From Scandinavium goeteborgense (lineage in GTDB: Bacteria; Pseudomonadota; Gammaproteobacteria; Enterobacterales; Enterobacteriaceae): 64,000 nucleotides of DNA. Below are positions 56,312 through 64,000 of the stretch, piece after piece. The position numbers were made by a program, and so were the translations under genes. The notes beneath the pieces were generated by a model. The model ran no database searches and was not told the origin of the DNA. It saw only the letters and a list, made by a program, of their open reading frames with translations. The stretch lies in NCBI RefSeq assembly GCF_003935895.2, contig NZ_CP054058.1:4321177-4385176 (forward strand), in the 5' to 3' direction. The number at the start of each line of letters is the position of its first letter. Within the stretch, counting starts at the first letter, position 1.

Positions 56312-57015
56312 ACGCGCTCGACCCAACGCTCCAGCAGGCCAGGCAGTAGCAGGGAAATTTCCTGCAAGAGGTGCGTTCCTTGACCGGCCTGATAATGGTG
56401 CGCGTCGCGGCTGCTGAACAGCACCACGCCGAGGTCACCGTCGCTGCCGAGCATCGACATCGCCACCGAGCCAATCGCTTTGGCATCCGGCATCATCACC
56501 AGCAGTTCCGGGCCATTCAGCGAGCCAAGATAGTGGCGCTCATGGCCGAGACGCTGAATGCGGATGGATTCAAAAGACTGACGTGAGAGCGCTAACTGGG
56601 TGAACTTAGACGGCGCGCCAATGCGCCAACGATCGGCAAACAGACGCACCGTGGCACCCGCAAGACCTAAATCGCGCGCCCAACGGTGGAAGCGATTGAG
56701 CATATCGTCGAGGCTTTCCGCCGCAGCTAAATGTGTTTGCAGATGCAGCAGGCGATAGAACAGGCTTTCGTTTGCCGATGCCTGCTCCACCAGCAACGTC
56801 ATGTTCTCTTCCAGCGCGTTGATGTGGTTTCTGGCGCGCGCCATGTGCCATTCGACCAGCGACACCGTGCCGCGAACCGGATGCGGCACGCGCATCCCTT
56901 CCACGGCCGGGGCGTTGCGAATGAAAAACTCAGGATGTTGCAGCAGATAATCGACTACCGCCCGATCGTCGAGCGTGTTGAGTTCAGCCTGCTGTTCTTC
57001 CCCGATTGGTTTCAT
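56308..57015 (-). CDS. yigA: DUF484 family protein YigA
   Basis: Conserved protein of unknown function, GAF-like fold in family members. 235 residues, E. coli length. N-terminal [20 protein letters not shown], then [20 protein letters not shown] and the C-terminal GAF-like part with [20 protein letters not shown] and [20 protein letters not shown]. Overlaps dapF and xerC by four bases on each side, so it is strongly coupled in the dapF-yigA-xerC-yigB operon. Confidence 0.95.
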   Translation of the reverse strand: MKPIGEEQQAELNTLDDRAVVDYLLQHPEFFIRNAPAVEGMRVPHPVRGTVSLVEWHMARARNHINALEENMTLLVEQASANESLFYRLLHLQTHLAAAESLDDMLNRFHRWARDLGLAGATVRLFADRWRIGAPSKFTQLALSRQSFESIRIQRLGHERHYLGSLNGPELLVMMPDAKAIGSVAMSMLGSDGDLGVVLFSSRDAHHYQAGQGTHLLQEISLLLPGLLERWVERV

Positions 57016-57836
57016 AAATGAATAAATCCGTCGTAGACGTGTGCCGCCGGGCCAGTCATAAACAACGGTTGACCCGGTCCTTTCCAGGCGATATCGAGCC
57101 GCCCGCCTGGCAATTCCACGCGTACCTCTTCGGCCAGCAAACCTTGCTGAATGCCGACGGCCACCGCCGCACAGGCTCCGCTCCCGCAGGCCTGCGTTTC
57201 ACCTGCGCCGCGCTCAAAGACGCGCAAGCGAATGTGATCGTTCTTCACCACCTGCATAAAACCGATGTTGGCACGCTCAGGAAAACGCTCATGGCTTTCC
57301 ATAATTGGGCCTAATGTTTCCACCGCAGCGGTGTCGACATCATCGACCTGAATGACGCAGTGCGGATTGCCCATTGAGACGACGCCGCACAATACTGTCT
57401 GTTCAGAGGCACGCATAATATAGGTCTTTTCCGCTTTGTTGGCGCGGAACGGGACCTGCGAAGGCTCGAAGTTAGGCTCGCCCATGTTCACCCGCACCAG
57501 GTCGTCATCCGTTACGGTTAATACCATACGGCCGTTGGCGGTACTGACGCGGATGTCACGTTTATTGGTCAGGCCTTTGAGGCGTACAAAGCGCGCAAAA
57601 CAGCGCGCACCGTTGCCACACTGAGACACTTCGCTGCCGTCGGCATTAAAGATGCGGTAGTGGAAGTCGAGATCGGGATCGTACGGTGGCTCTACCACCA
57701 GCAGCTGATCGAAGCCGACGCCAAGATGCCGATCGGCCAGACGGCGGATCAGCTCCGGAGAAAAGAACACATTCTGCGTTACCGCATCGACGACCATGAA
57801 ATCGTTGCCCAGGCCGTGCATTTTAGAGAACTGCAT
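57012..57836 (-). CDS. dapF: Diaminopimelate epimerase
   Basis: PLP-independent epimerase converting LL- to meso-diaminopimelate for lysine and peptidoglycan. Start at [18 protein letters not shown] (274 residues, E. coli length). The catalytic cysteine pair is Cys73 in SQCGNGARC and Cys217 in [10 protein letters not shown]. Between lptM (36 bases upstream) and yigA (4-base overlap). Confidence 0.98.
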   Translation of the reverse strand: MQFSKMHGLGNDFMVVDAVTQNVFFSPELIRRLADRHLGVGFDQLLVVEPPYDPDLDFHYRIFNADGSEVSQCGNGARCFARFVRLKGLTNKRDIRVSTANGRMVLTVTDDDLVRVNMGEPNFEPSQVPFRANKAEKTYIMRASEQTVLCGVVSMGNPHCVIQVDDVDTAAVETLGPIMESHERFPERANIGFMQVVKNDHIRLRVFERGAGETQACGSGACAAVAVGIQQGLLAEEVRVELPGGRLDIAWKGPGQPLFMTGPAAHVYDGFIHL

Positions 57837-57872
57837 CATTGACTCCATCCACGCAGAAATAACGATGTCTTG

Positions 57873-58076
57873 TTAGTAGTTAACCTGGGACGGGCCACCG
57901 TTATCACCGCGATCGTTACGGGTCGGCTCAGTGGTCTGAGTGCCCGGATCTACCGGTTTAGTGGGTGGAGCCGCCGATTTATCTGCTGGCGGAAAATAGA
58001 GCGGGCCCTTCAGGCCACAACCTGCCAGGGTCAATAACGCAGCCAAAAGGACCAGTGGTCGAAAGAGGTTCTTCAT
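57873..58076 (-). CDS. lptM: LptM lipoprotein (YifL), LPS transport accessory
   Basis: Small lipoprotein that in E. coli binds the LptDE translocon and promotes its correct disulfide maturation. 67 residues. The start is the ATG giving MKNLFRPLVLLAALLTLAGC; lipobox LAGC with Cys20, followed by GLKGPLYFPPADK and a disordered proline/asparagine-rich tail. Longer frames upstream are not supported. First gene before dapF. Confidence 0.93.
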   Translation of the reverse strand: MKNLFRPLVLLAALLTLAGCGLKGPLYFPPADKSAAPPTKPVDPGTQTTEPTRNDRGDNGGPSQVNY

Positions 58077-58214
58077 TCTTAAAGTGCCTGTGGTTGATGC
58101 TTTCTGCTTTCTATCATCGCAGGAGAAGATGTAAAAGCAAGCGTTTAGCACCTGACTGCAACCGGAATTGTTTCGCGTTATACTGCCGCCATCACCTGAT
58201 AATGGAAAAGAACA

Positions 58215-58535
58215 ATGAACGACAGTGAATTTCATCGCCTTGCAGACCAACTGTGGATGACCATCGAAGAGAGCCTCGACGATTGGGATGGCGACAGCGA
58301 TATTGATTGTGAGATTAACGGCGGCGTGCTGACGCTGAGCTTCGAGAACGGCAGCAAAATCATCATTAACCGCCAGGAGCCGCTGCACCAGGTGTGGCTG
58401 GCCACCAAACAGGGCGGCTATCACTTTAGTTTGAAAGATAATGTATGGGTCTGCGATCGCAGCGGCGAAACCTTCTGGGATTTGCTGGAACAGGCCGCCA
58501 CGCAGCAGGCGGGCGAGTCTGTTAGCTTCCGCTAA
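58215..58535 (+). CDS. cyaY: Frataxin homologue CyaY
   Basis: Iron-binding modulator of IscS-dependent Fe-S assembly. 106 residues, E. coli length. Acidic first helix ([20 protein letters not shown]), then the beta sheet ([40 protein letters not shown]). Divergent from lptM; its stop overlaps the cyaA stop by four bases in convergent orientation. Confidence 0.97.
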   Translation: MNDSEFHRLADQLWMTIEESLDDWDGDSDIDCEINGGVLTLSFENGSKIIINRQEPLHQVWLATKQGGYHFSLKDNVWVCDRSGETFWDLLEQAATQQAGESVSFR

Positions 58536-61078
58536 GAAAAATACTGTTGCAGCAGCGGAGTCGTTGCATCCTGATTGGCGGGTGCGACGGCCGCTATCGC
58601 CTGAGTGCGGAACGGGATCACCTGGGTGCGATTGTCGACTTTCACAATCTGATAGAACTGCGGCAGGTTGAAGTTGATAAAGCTTGAGCCGTAGGTAAAG
58701 CGGTCATGCGAGGACGAGTAGAAGCGGCTGACGTCACGCACCAGTTCCTCTTTACTGCCTTCACAATGGTGATACACCTCAGCCCGGTTGGTCTCATCCA
58801 GAATGTAGATGTTAAAACCGTTGTCCTCGCTGCTGTCTTCAAAGAAGAACTGAATAATCCCTTCGCTGGCGAAGCCGTCTACTACTGGCGGAAGCGGCAC
58901 ATGGTTGGTTTCCACTTTCACCGACAGGCCATGCAGTTTGTTGTGCGAAATCGCGCCATAAAACTCGATGGCGTTTTCCAGTTTTTGCACCGACACATTC
59001 AGACGTTCAAAGAACAGACCCCAGGTTTGCCCCGCCACGCGCAGCGCTTTGAAGCGCCCGGTTTCCTGACGGGTACTGGAAAGACGCAGTTCAATACACT
59101 CTGAGACTAACTGCTGCACGCGCGTACGGATAAGCCCGCGCAGGTGCTGGCTGTAGCAGAACACTTCTACGCTGTCCGGCGGCGCCGCATCCTGATGCAT
59201 TTTACCCAAGATAGTTTTCAGCGCTTCGATCATCGCCTGCGCGCCGTTGAAGTGCAGGGTTCGCACCTCGTTCCACGAGTTGCGGTACAGCAGGTCCACG
59301 CTGCCAATCAGGCAATTCTGCTCTTCGCCGAAGCTGAACACGTCCAGCTTACGGAAATCGAAATGCACAACTTGATTACGGAACGCCGCGGTCGGGTCAT
59401 ATTCGAGGTTAACGATAATCGCCAGATGGCGAATTTCGCATGGACTGTAGAGTGCTTTCGGCGTCGGCGCAGGCAAGCGCAGCGGGAAGTGGTGCGACAC
59501 GTCGGCCACCATTTCCTGCAGTTTTGCCAGGTCGGCAATGCCGTTGCCCTTAATAAACAGGCGGGTGCGTGAGGTCAGCAGGCCGTTAAACCAGGCCCAG
59601 GCCACCAGTTTATTAAGATAACGGTTATATTCGAGCGGCTGATGACTGACGATCGATTCCATGTTTGGCGCACGGTTGTAGAGATACCAGCCTGTACGGT
59701 TGGCACGGCCCGGCGGCACATGGATAAAGGTCAGGTTCGGCTCAGAAAGATCCGGGGAAATTTGCGGGTTAACCAGCGTCACTTTGCCCGGCAGCGCTTC
59801 AAACGCCGCGTACAGCTTACGGGTCAGCACGCCGATATCCTGCGGGCTGGCTGAAACACTGAGGTTGTTGCGGCGCGCAAAACGGATCAGGTTTCGGTAG
59901 CTCTGCATCATCGCATCGAGCAGTTCGTTGTGCGCATCGCGCACTTCGTCAATCTTCCAGTTCGCGCGGTTGTCGAGCATCGCCAGACGCTCTTCGCTCC
60001 AGCCCCAGTCTTTCACCAGTTGGCCGATAACTTCACGACGCCAGCCCACGCAGGCGCGTTCGCGGCTGAGCTTTTCGCACACTTTCAAGTAGAAGCATCG
60101 ACGCACCAGATCCAGGCGGGTGGCATCATCAATGGCTTGCAGATAGGTGGTGACGCGTTCGAGCATCATGCAGTAAGGATCGAGTCCAAAGGACACAATC
60201 TCGCCGTCGTGCAGGCGCTGCTTAATGTCTTTCGCCAACAGGCGACTGTTTGGATATTCCCAGGAATAGGCTTCGAGCAGCAGGGTTTTCAACACCGCTT
60301 TATACGGCGAGTCGATGCTCTTATACAGCTGCCACAGGCTGGCCCCGAAGTACTCTTCCGCGGAGAGCGTGCTCATTCCGCCGAGATCCAGCCATTCATT
60401 TGGCGTCAGCACGCCCTGCGAATAGAGCTTCATGACGTAATCGTCGTAATGCTCTTCTTCTTCACACGGCACCATATTCCAAAGAATACGTTTCCCGGCG
60501 AGGCGCACGGCGGTCCGGTAAAATTCGTCGAGGAGTAAGATGTGCTGCGTTGAGCCACAGTCTTCGCCGCCGAGGCTGCCGCTTTCATTATGACGGAAGC
60601 GGTTTTCGTCGATCAGGAAGAAGCTGACTTCCACGCCAAGCGACGCGGCCCAGCTTTCGAGCAGGCTACATTTTCGCTGCAGCAGCTTGCGTTCTTCGTT
60701 ATCAAGCCAGGCCTGATGACACACCCAGATATCGAGATCGGAAGAACAGCTTTGGCCGACAGAAGAGGTGCTACCCATGGAGTAAACGCCGGTAATCGGC
60801 AGTTCACCTTTGGCGGAAACCTGCGGCGGCATTCCGCGGTGCAGTTCCAGCTCATCAAGGTAGTGGCGTTGAGTTTCATCAGGCGTGTAGAGGCAAATGC
60901 CTTTGGGTACGTTACCGTCGAGGTAACCCGGCATCAGCGGATGATGGTAGTGAAGCAATGTCGGCAGAAGACTGTAGACCTGCTGAAAAGCGGGCCCCAT
61001 CGCAGCAAGCGCGCGATCCACGCGCAATTGATTAATGGCATCCAGTCTCTGTTTCAGTGTCTCAATATAGAGGTACAA
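58532..61078 (-). CDS. cyaA: Class I adenylate cyclase
   Basis: Makes cAMP for CRP-dependent regulation; stimulated by phosphorylated EIIA-Glc. A TTG start is chosen ([17 protein letters not shown] read as Met, 848 residues) since it gives exactly the E. coli length and start codon; the longest frame begins 44 codons earlier but that part is the leader. Catalytic nucleotidyltransferase-like region [20 protein letters not shown] in the N-terminal half; C-terminal regulatory half from about 540. The poor TTG start is known in E. coli to limit synthesis. Confidence 0.96.
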   Translation of the reverse strand: MYLYIETLKQRLDAINQLRVDRALAAMGPAFQQVYSLLPTLLHYHHPLMPGYLDGNVPKGICLYTPDETQRHYLDELELHRGMPPQVSAKGELPITGVYSMGSTSSVGQSCSSDLDIWVCHQAWLDNEERKLLQRKCSLLESWAASLGVEVSFFLIDENRFRHNESGSLGGEDCGSTQHILLLDEFYRTAVRLAGKRILWNMVPCEEEEHYDDYVMKLYSQGVLTPNEWLDLGGMSTLSAEEYFGASLWQLYKSIDSPYKAVLKTLLLEAYSWEYPNSRLLAKDIKQRLHDGEIVSFGLDPYCMMLERVTTYLQAIDDATRLDLVRRCFYLKVCEKLSRERACVGWRREVIGQLVKDWGWSEERLAMLDNRANWKIDEVRDAHNELLDAMMQSYRNLIRFARRNNLSVSASPQDIGVLTRKLYAAFEALPGKVTLVNPQISPDLSEPNLTFIHVPPGRANRTGWYLYNRAPNMESIVSHQPLEYNRYLNKLVAWAWFNGLLTSRTRLFIKGNGIADLAKLQEMVADVSHHFPLRLPAPTPKALYSPCEIRHLAIIVNLEYDPTAAFRNQVVHFDFRKLDVFSFGEEQNCLIGSVDLLYRNSWNEVRTLHFNGAQAMIEALKTILGKMHQDAAPPDSVEVFCYSQHLRGLIRTRVQQLVSECIELRLSSTRQETGRFKALRVAGQTWGLFFERLNVSVQKLENAIEFYGAISHNKLHGLSVKVETNHVPLPPVVDGFASEGIIQFFFEDSSEDNGFNIYILDETNRAEVYHHCEGSKEELVRDVSRFYSSSHDRFTYGSSFINFNLPQFYQIVKVDNRTQVIPFRTQAIAAVAPANQDATTPLLQQYFS

Positions 61079-61217
61079 GACATATCGCCTGATGTTAAAA
61101 CCTGGCGTATCGCTAAGGCGGTGGACTGCAAGGGATACGAAGGTTTTTAGAATTTCAACAAGAACCGCTACCGTCTGTCGCCGAGATGGTGTGTTGGTGC
61201 GGGCTAACAAACGGTTT

Positions 61218-61239
61218 AAAACGTGATCAATTTAACACC
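61218..61239 (-). promoter_or_regulatory. CRP site upstream of cyaA
   Basis: Minus strand GGTGTTAAATTGATCACGTT, matching the E. coli cyaA P2 CRP site where cAMP-CRP represses cyaA. The 340-base cyaA-hemC gap (61079-61418) otherwise holds the long cyaA leader, divergent promoters and a small inverted repeat CTAACAT / ATGTTAG (61359-61385) near hemC; no further gene was seen. Confidence 0.75.
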
Positions 61240-61418
61240 TTGCCGTTTGACCGTAAAGAAAGATGCGCTACTCATAAGTTTAGCACCGATTAACGGCTGT
61301 AAATTCTTCAACACGCCGGGAATCGCTCCGTTTACTCATTTTCAGAAAAACTCGAAAACTAACATCCTTATAGCAACAATGTTAGGATGGCTGGCGGACG
61401 ATAACGACGGTAACAAGC

Positions 61419-62360
61419 ATGTTAGACAAAGTTTTAAGAATTGCCACACGCCAAAGTCCTCTCGCGCTGTGGCAGGCACATTATGTGAAAGACAGGCTGA
61501 TGGCGTGCCATCCCGGGCTTCAGGTCGAACTGGTGCCAATGGTGACCCGCGGCGATGTGATCCTCGATACGCCTCTGGCGAAAGTGGGCGGAAAAGGCCT
61601 GTTCGTCAAAGAGCTGGAACTTGCGCTGCTTGAAGACCGCGCCGATATCGCCGTGCATTCTATGAAGGATGTTCCGGTGGAATTTCCGCCAGGACTCGGT
61701 CTGACGACCATCTGTGAACGCGACGATCCACGCGACGCATTTGTTTCTAACCATTTCGATTCTATCGACGCGTTGCCTGCGGGCAGCGTGGTTGGCACCT
61801 CAAGTTTACGCCGCCAGTGTCAACTGGCTGCCGATCGCCCAGACCTGGTGATCCGCTCGCTGCGTGGCAACGTTGGCACGCGCCTCGGCAAGCTCGATAA
61901 CGGCGATTACGATGCCATTATCCTGGCCGTCGCCGGGCTGAAGCGTCTCGGTCTGGAAGACAGAATTCGCGAGGCGTTATCGCCGGAGCAATCTCTGCCC
62001 GCCGTGGGTCAGGGCGCCGTGGGTATCGAGTGCCGTCTCGACGACCCTCACACCCGCACATTGCTGGCACCGCTGAATCACGCGGATACCGCCGTGCGCG
62101 TCTGCGCAGAGCGCGCGATGAATACGCGCCTCGAAGGCGGCTGTCAGGTGCCAATTGGCAGCTATGCTGAATTAAGCCACGGTGAAATCTGGCTTCGGGC
62201 GCTGGTTGGCGCCCCGGATGGCAGCCGGATGGTACGCGGTGAACGCCGTGGGCCAGCCGAAGATGCCAAAGAGCTGGGGATTTCGCTAGCCGAAGAGCTG
62301 CTGAACAACGGCGCACGTGAAATTCTCGCGGAAGTGTATAACGGAGAAGCCCCTGAATGA
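61419..62360 (+). CDS. hemC: Hydroxymethylbilane synthase
   Basis: Porphobilinogen deaminase, joining four porphobilinogen units into hydroxymethylbilane. 313 residues. Catalytic Asp84 in VHSMKDVP, dipyrromethane cofactor cysteine in [10 protein letters not shown] (Cys242 by length), and phosphate-side arginines in [11 protein letters not shown]. First gene of hemCDXY; ATGA overlap with hemD. Confidence 0.98.
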   Translation: MLDKVLRIATRQSPLALWQAHYVKDRLMACHPGLQVELVPMVTRGDVILDTPLAKVGGKGLFVKELELALLEDRADIAVHSMKDVPVEFPPGLGLTTICERDDPRDAFVSNHFDSIDALPAGSVVGTSSLRRQCQLAADRPDLVIRSLRGNVGTRLGKLDNGDYDAIILAVAGLKRLGLEDRIREALSPEQSLPAVGQGAVGIECRLDDPHTRTLLAPLNHADTAVRVCAERAMNTRLEGGCQVPIGSYAELSHGEIWLRALVGAPDGSRMVRGERRGPAEDAKELGISLAEELLNNGAREILAEVYNGEAPE

Positions 62361-63097
62361 GCATTCTGGTCACTCGCCCCTCTCCCCAGGGAGAAGAACT
62401 TGTCAGCCGCCTGCGCGCGCTGGGGCAAGAGGCCTGGAGCTTTCCGTTAATTGAATTTACCCCCGGCCGCGAATTAGCGCAGCTTGCGGGGCATCTGGCC
62501 GCGTTGAACGACGGCGATCTGCTGTTCGCCCTTTCACAACATGCCGTCGAATTTGCCCAGTCGCAGCTTCAGCAGCACGGGCAGCGCTGGCCGCACGCGC
62601 CACGCTATTTTGCCATCGGGCGAACCACCGGCCTGGCGCTGCATAAAGTCAGCAGCATTGATGTTCGCTACCCGCTCGATCGGGAAGTCAGCGAAGTGTT
62701 GCTACAATTACCTGAATTACAAAACGTTGCCGGCAAGAAAGCACTGATTTTACGCGGGAATGGCGGGCGCGAATTGCTCGGCGAAACGCTACAGAGTCGC
62801 GGTGCTGAAGTGACTTTTTGTGAATGTTATCAACGCAGTAACCGGCACTATGACGGTGCGGAAGAAGCGATGCGCTGGCAAACGCGCGGCGTGACCCGAC
62901 TGGTCATCACCAGCGGCGAAATGTTAAAACAGCTCTGGTCGCTGATTCCGCAATGGTATCGAGAGCGTTGGTTGTTAAACTGCGAGGTGCTTGTGGTGAG
63001 TGAGCGCCTTGCTGAACAGGCCCGGGAGCTGGGCTGGCGGAATATCAGGGTGGCCGATAGCGCCGACAACGACGCGCTGCTGCGTGCTTTACAATAA
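62357..63097 (+). CDS. hemD: Uroporphyrinogen-III synthase
   Basis: Cyclises hydroxymethylbilane with inversion of ring D to uroporphyrinogen III. 246 residues, two-domain HemD4 fold: [20 protein letters not shown] at the N-terminus, central [20 protein letters not shown] and [20 protein letters not shown]. Starts inside the hemC stop (4-base overlap); 21 bases before hemX. Confidence 0.96.
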   Translation: MSILVTRPSPQGEELVSRLRALGQEAWSFPLIEFTPGRELAQLAGHLAALNDGDLLFALSQHAVEFAQSQLQQHGQRWPHAPRYFAIGRTTGLALHKVSSIDVRYPLDREVSEVLLQLPELQNVAGKKALILRGNGGRELLGETLQSRGAEVTFCECYQRSNRHYDGAEEAMRWQTRGVTRLVITSGEMLKQLWSLIPQWYRERWLLNCEVLVVSERLAEQARELGWRNIRVADSADNDALLRALQ

Positions 63098-63118
63098 CTC
63101 TCAAAATTGGAAGCCATA

Positions 63119-64000
63119 ATGACGGAACAAAAAGAGAACTCCGCCGTGGTTGAGGAGACCAGGGAGGCCGTGGAACAAACGCCACAGCCGGAGATTGCTG
63201 AAAAGAAAAACGCTGAAAAGAAAAACAGCAGCAACAAAGCGCCGTTGGCGCTGAGCGTAGTGGCGATTGCCATCGCGCTGGCCGCAGGCATTGGCCTGTA
63301 TGGCCTGGTAAAAAAACAAAACACGAATCAGACGACCGCCAGTGATGCGTTAGTCAATCAAGTGACTGCCCTGCAAAAAGCACAAGCGTCGCAGAAGAGC
63401 GAGCTGGATGGCGTCATTAAGCAACAGGCCGACCGCCTGGCTGCGGCGAAACAGCAGCAGGATGCCTTGACCAAACAGCTTGATGAACTGCAGCAAAAAG
63501 TCGCCACGATTTCGGGCAGCGATGCCAAAACCTGGCAGCTCGCGCAGGCCGATTTCCTCGTCAAACTGGCAGGACGTAAACTGTGGAGCGATCAGGACAT
63601 CACCACCGCGGCGGCATTGCTGAAAAGCGCCGATGCAAGCCTGGCGGACATGAATGACCCAAGCCTGATTAATGCTCGTCGCGCAATCACCGACGATATC
63701 GCCAGCCTCTCCGGCGTGGCGCAGGTCGATTACGACGGGATCATTTTGAAGGTCAATCAGCTGTCTAATCAGATTGATAACCTGCGTCTGGCCGATAATA
63801 CCGACGACGATTCCCCGATGGACGACGACAGCGGTGAGCTTTCCAGCTCGCTGGGTGAATGGCGCGTCAATCTGCAAAAAAGCTGGCAGAACTTTATGGA
63901 CAGCTTCATCACCATTCGTCGCCGTGATGAAACCGCCGTTCCGCTGTTAGCGCCAAATCAGGACGTCTACCTGCGCGAGAACATTCGCTCGCGGCTGCTG
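63119..64000 (+). CDS. hemX: HemX, uroporphyrinogen-III methyltransferase-like membrane protein (cut by window edge)
   Basis: Inner-membrane protein of the hem operon with no proven enzymatic activity. The first 294 residues are visible: an acidic N-terminal cytoplasmic tail with the repeat EKKNAEKKN, a membrane span at about 44-64 ([20 protein letters not shown]), then a periplasmic coiled coil (about 75-130, rich in K, Q, A and L) and the start of the globular domain. The frame is open to the window end; this is not a truncation. Followed in E. coli by hemY. Confidence 0.95.
   Translation, partial: MTEQKENSAVVEETREAVEQTPQPEIAEKKNAEKKNSSNKAPLALSVVAIAIALAAGIGLYGLVKKQNTNQTTASDALVNQVTALQKAQASQKSELDGVIKQQADRLAAAKQQQDALTKQLDELQQKVATISGSDAKTWQLAQADFLVKLAGRKLWSDQDITTAAALLKSADASLADMNDPSLINARRAITDDIASLSGVAQVDYDGIILKVNQLSNQIDNLRLADNTDDDSPMDDDSGELSSSLGEWRVNLQKSWQNFMDSFITIRRRDETAVPLLAPNQDVYLRENIRSRLL

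Noticed and set aside
58077..58424. A 116-codon extension upstream of LptM
   Set aside because: It would bury the signal peptide and lipobox, which start properly at the ATG ending at 58076, and it overlaps cyaY and its promoter on the other strand.

Overview
The window is chromosomal DNA from a member of the Enterobacteriaceae. Almost every protein aligns from end to end with the E. coli K-12 protein I remember, and gene order is largely that of the rpoB-murB and hemG-hemX parts of the E. coli map. Several proteins differ from E. coli (longer TatB, an altered PldB C-terminus), the metJ/LexA/CRP-type operators are diverged but recognisable, and there are four genes that K-12 lacks at these positions. 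An Enterobacter/Citrobacter/Klebsiella-like genus fits; I cannot name the species. The window starts inside rpoB and ends inside hemX. There is no CRISPR array, insertion sequence, integrase or complete prophage.

Layout. 1-6.8 kb (minus strand): rpoB 5' part, rplJL with the L10 leader, rplKA, secE-nusG, a tuf gene and its four upstream tRNAs. 7.2-10.2 kb: coaA, then birA and murB. 10.2-15.8 kb: a complete rRNA operon on the minus strand (16S, tRNA-Ile, tRNA-Ala, 23S, 5S) with P1, P2, boxA and terminator. 15.8-23.4 kb: hemG, trkH, yigZ, pepQ and the divergent fadBA operon. 23.5-33.5 kb: fre, ubiD, rfaH, tatABCD, ubiEJB, rmuC. 33.7-40.8 kb: udp, dlhH, an unrecognised gene with a structured leader, metE/metR, yigM. 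40.9-52 kb: an EAL gene, yigL, pldB, rhtB, rhtC, recQ, pldA, yigI, rarD, a desaturase/binding-protein gene pair, corA. 52.4-64 kb: uvrD, yigB, xerC, yigA, dapF, lptM, cyaY, cyaA, hemC, hemD, hemX.

How it works together. The window concentrates growth machinery (ribosomal proteins, EF-Tu, rRNA, tRNAs, transcription and secretion factors), fatty-acid beta-oxidation, ubiquinone synthesis (ubiD, ubiE, ubiJ, ubiB), haem synthesis (hemC, hemD, hemX, hemG), methionine synthesis (metE/metR), cAMP synthesis and DNA repair/segregation (uvrD, recQ, xerC, rmuC).

Most notable. (1) The rRNA operon has the E. coli rrnA upstream flank (hemG) but the rrnB downstream flank (murB); in E. coli these lie about 130 kb apart. 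This is either an rrn-mediated rearrangement or an assembly join. (2) Between dlhH and metE, an unrecognised 148-residue protein is preceded by a leader that folds like the C4 antisense RNA of phage P1/P7 and carries self-complementary target segments. (3) A histidine-box membrane desaturase overlaps a signal-less PhnD-like protein between rarD and corA. (4) A stand-alone EAL phosphodiesterase lies between yigM and yigL.
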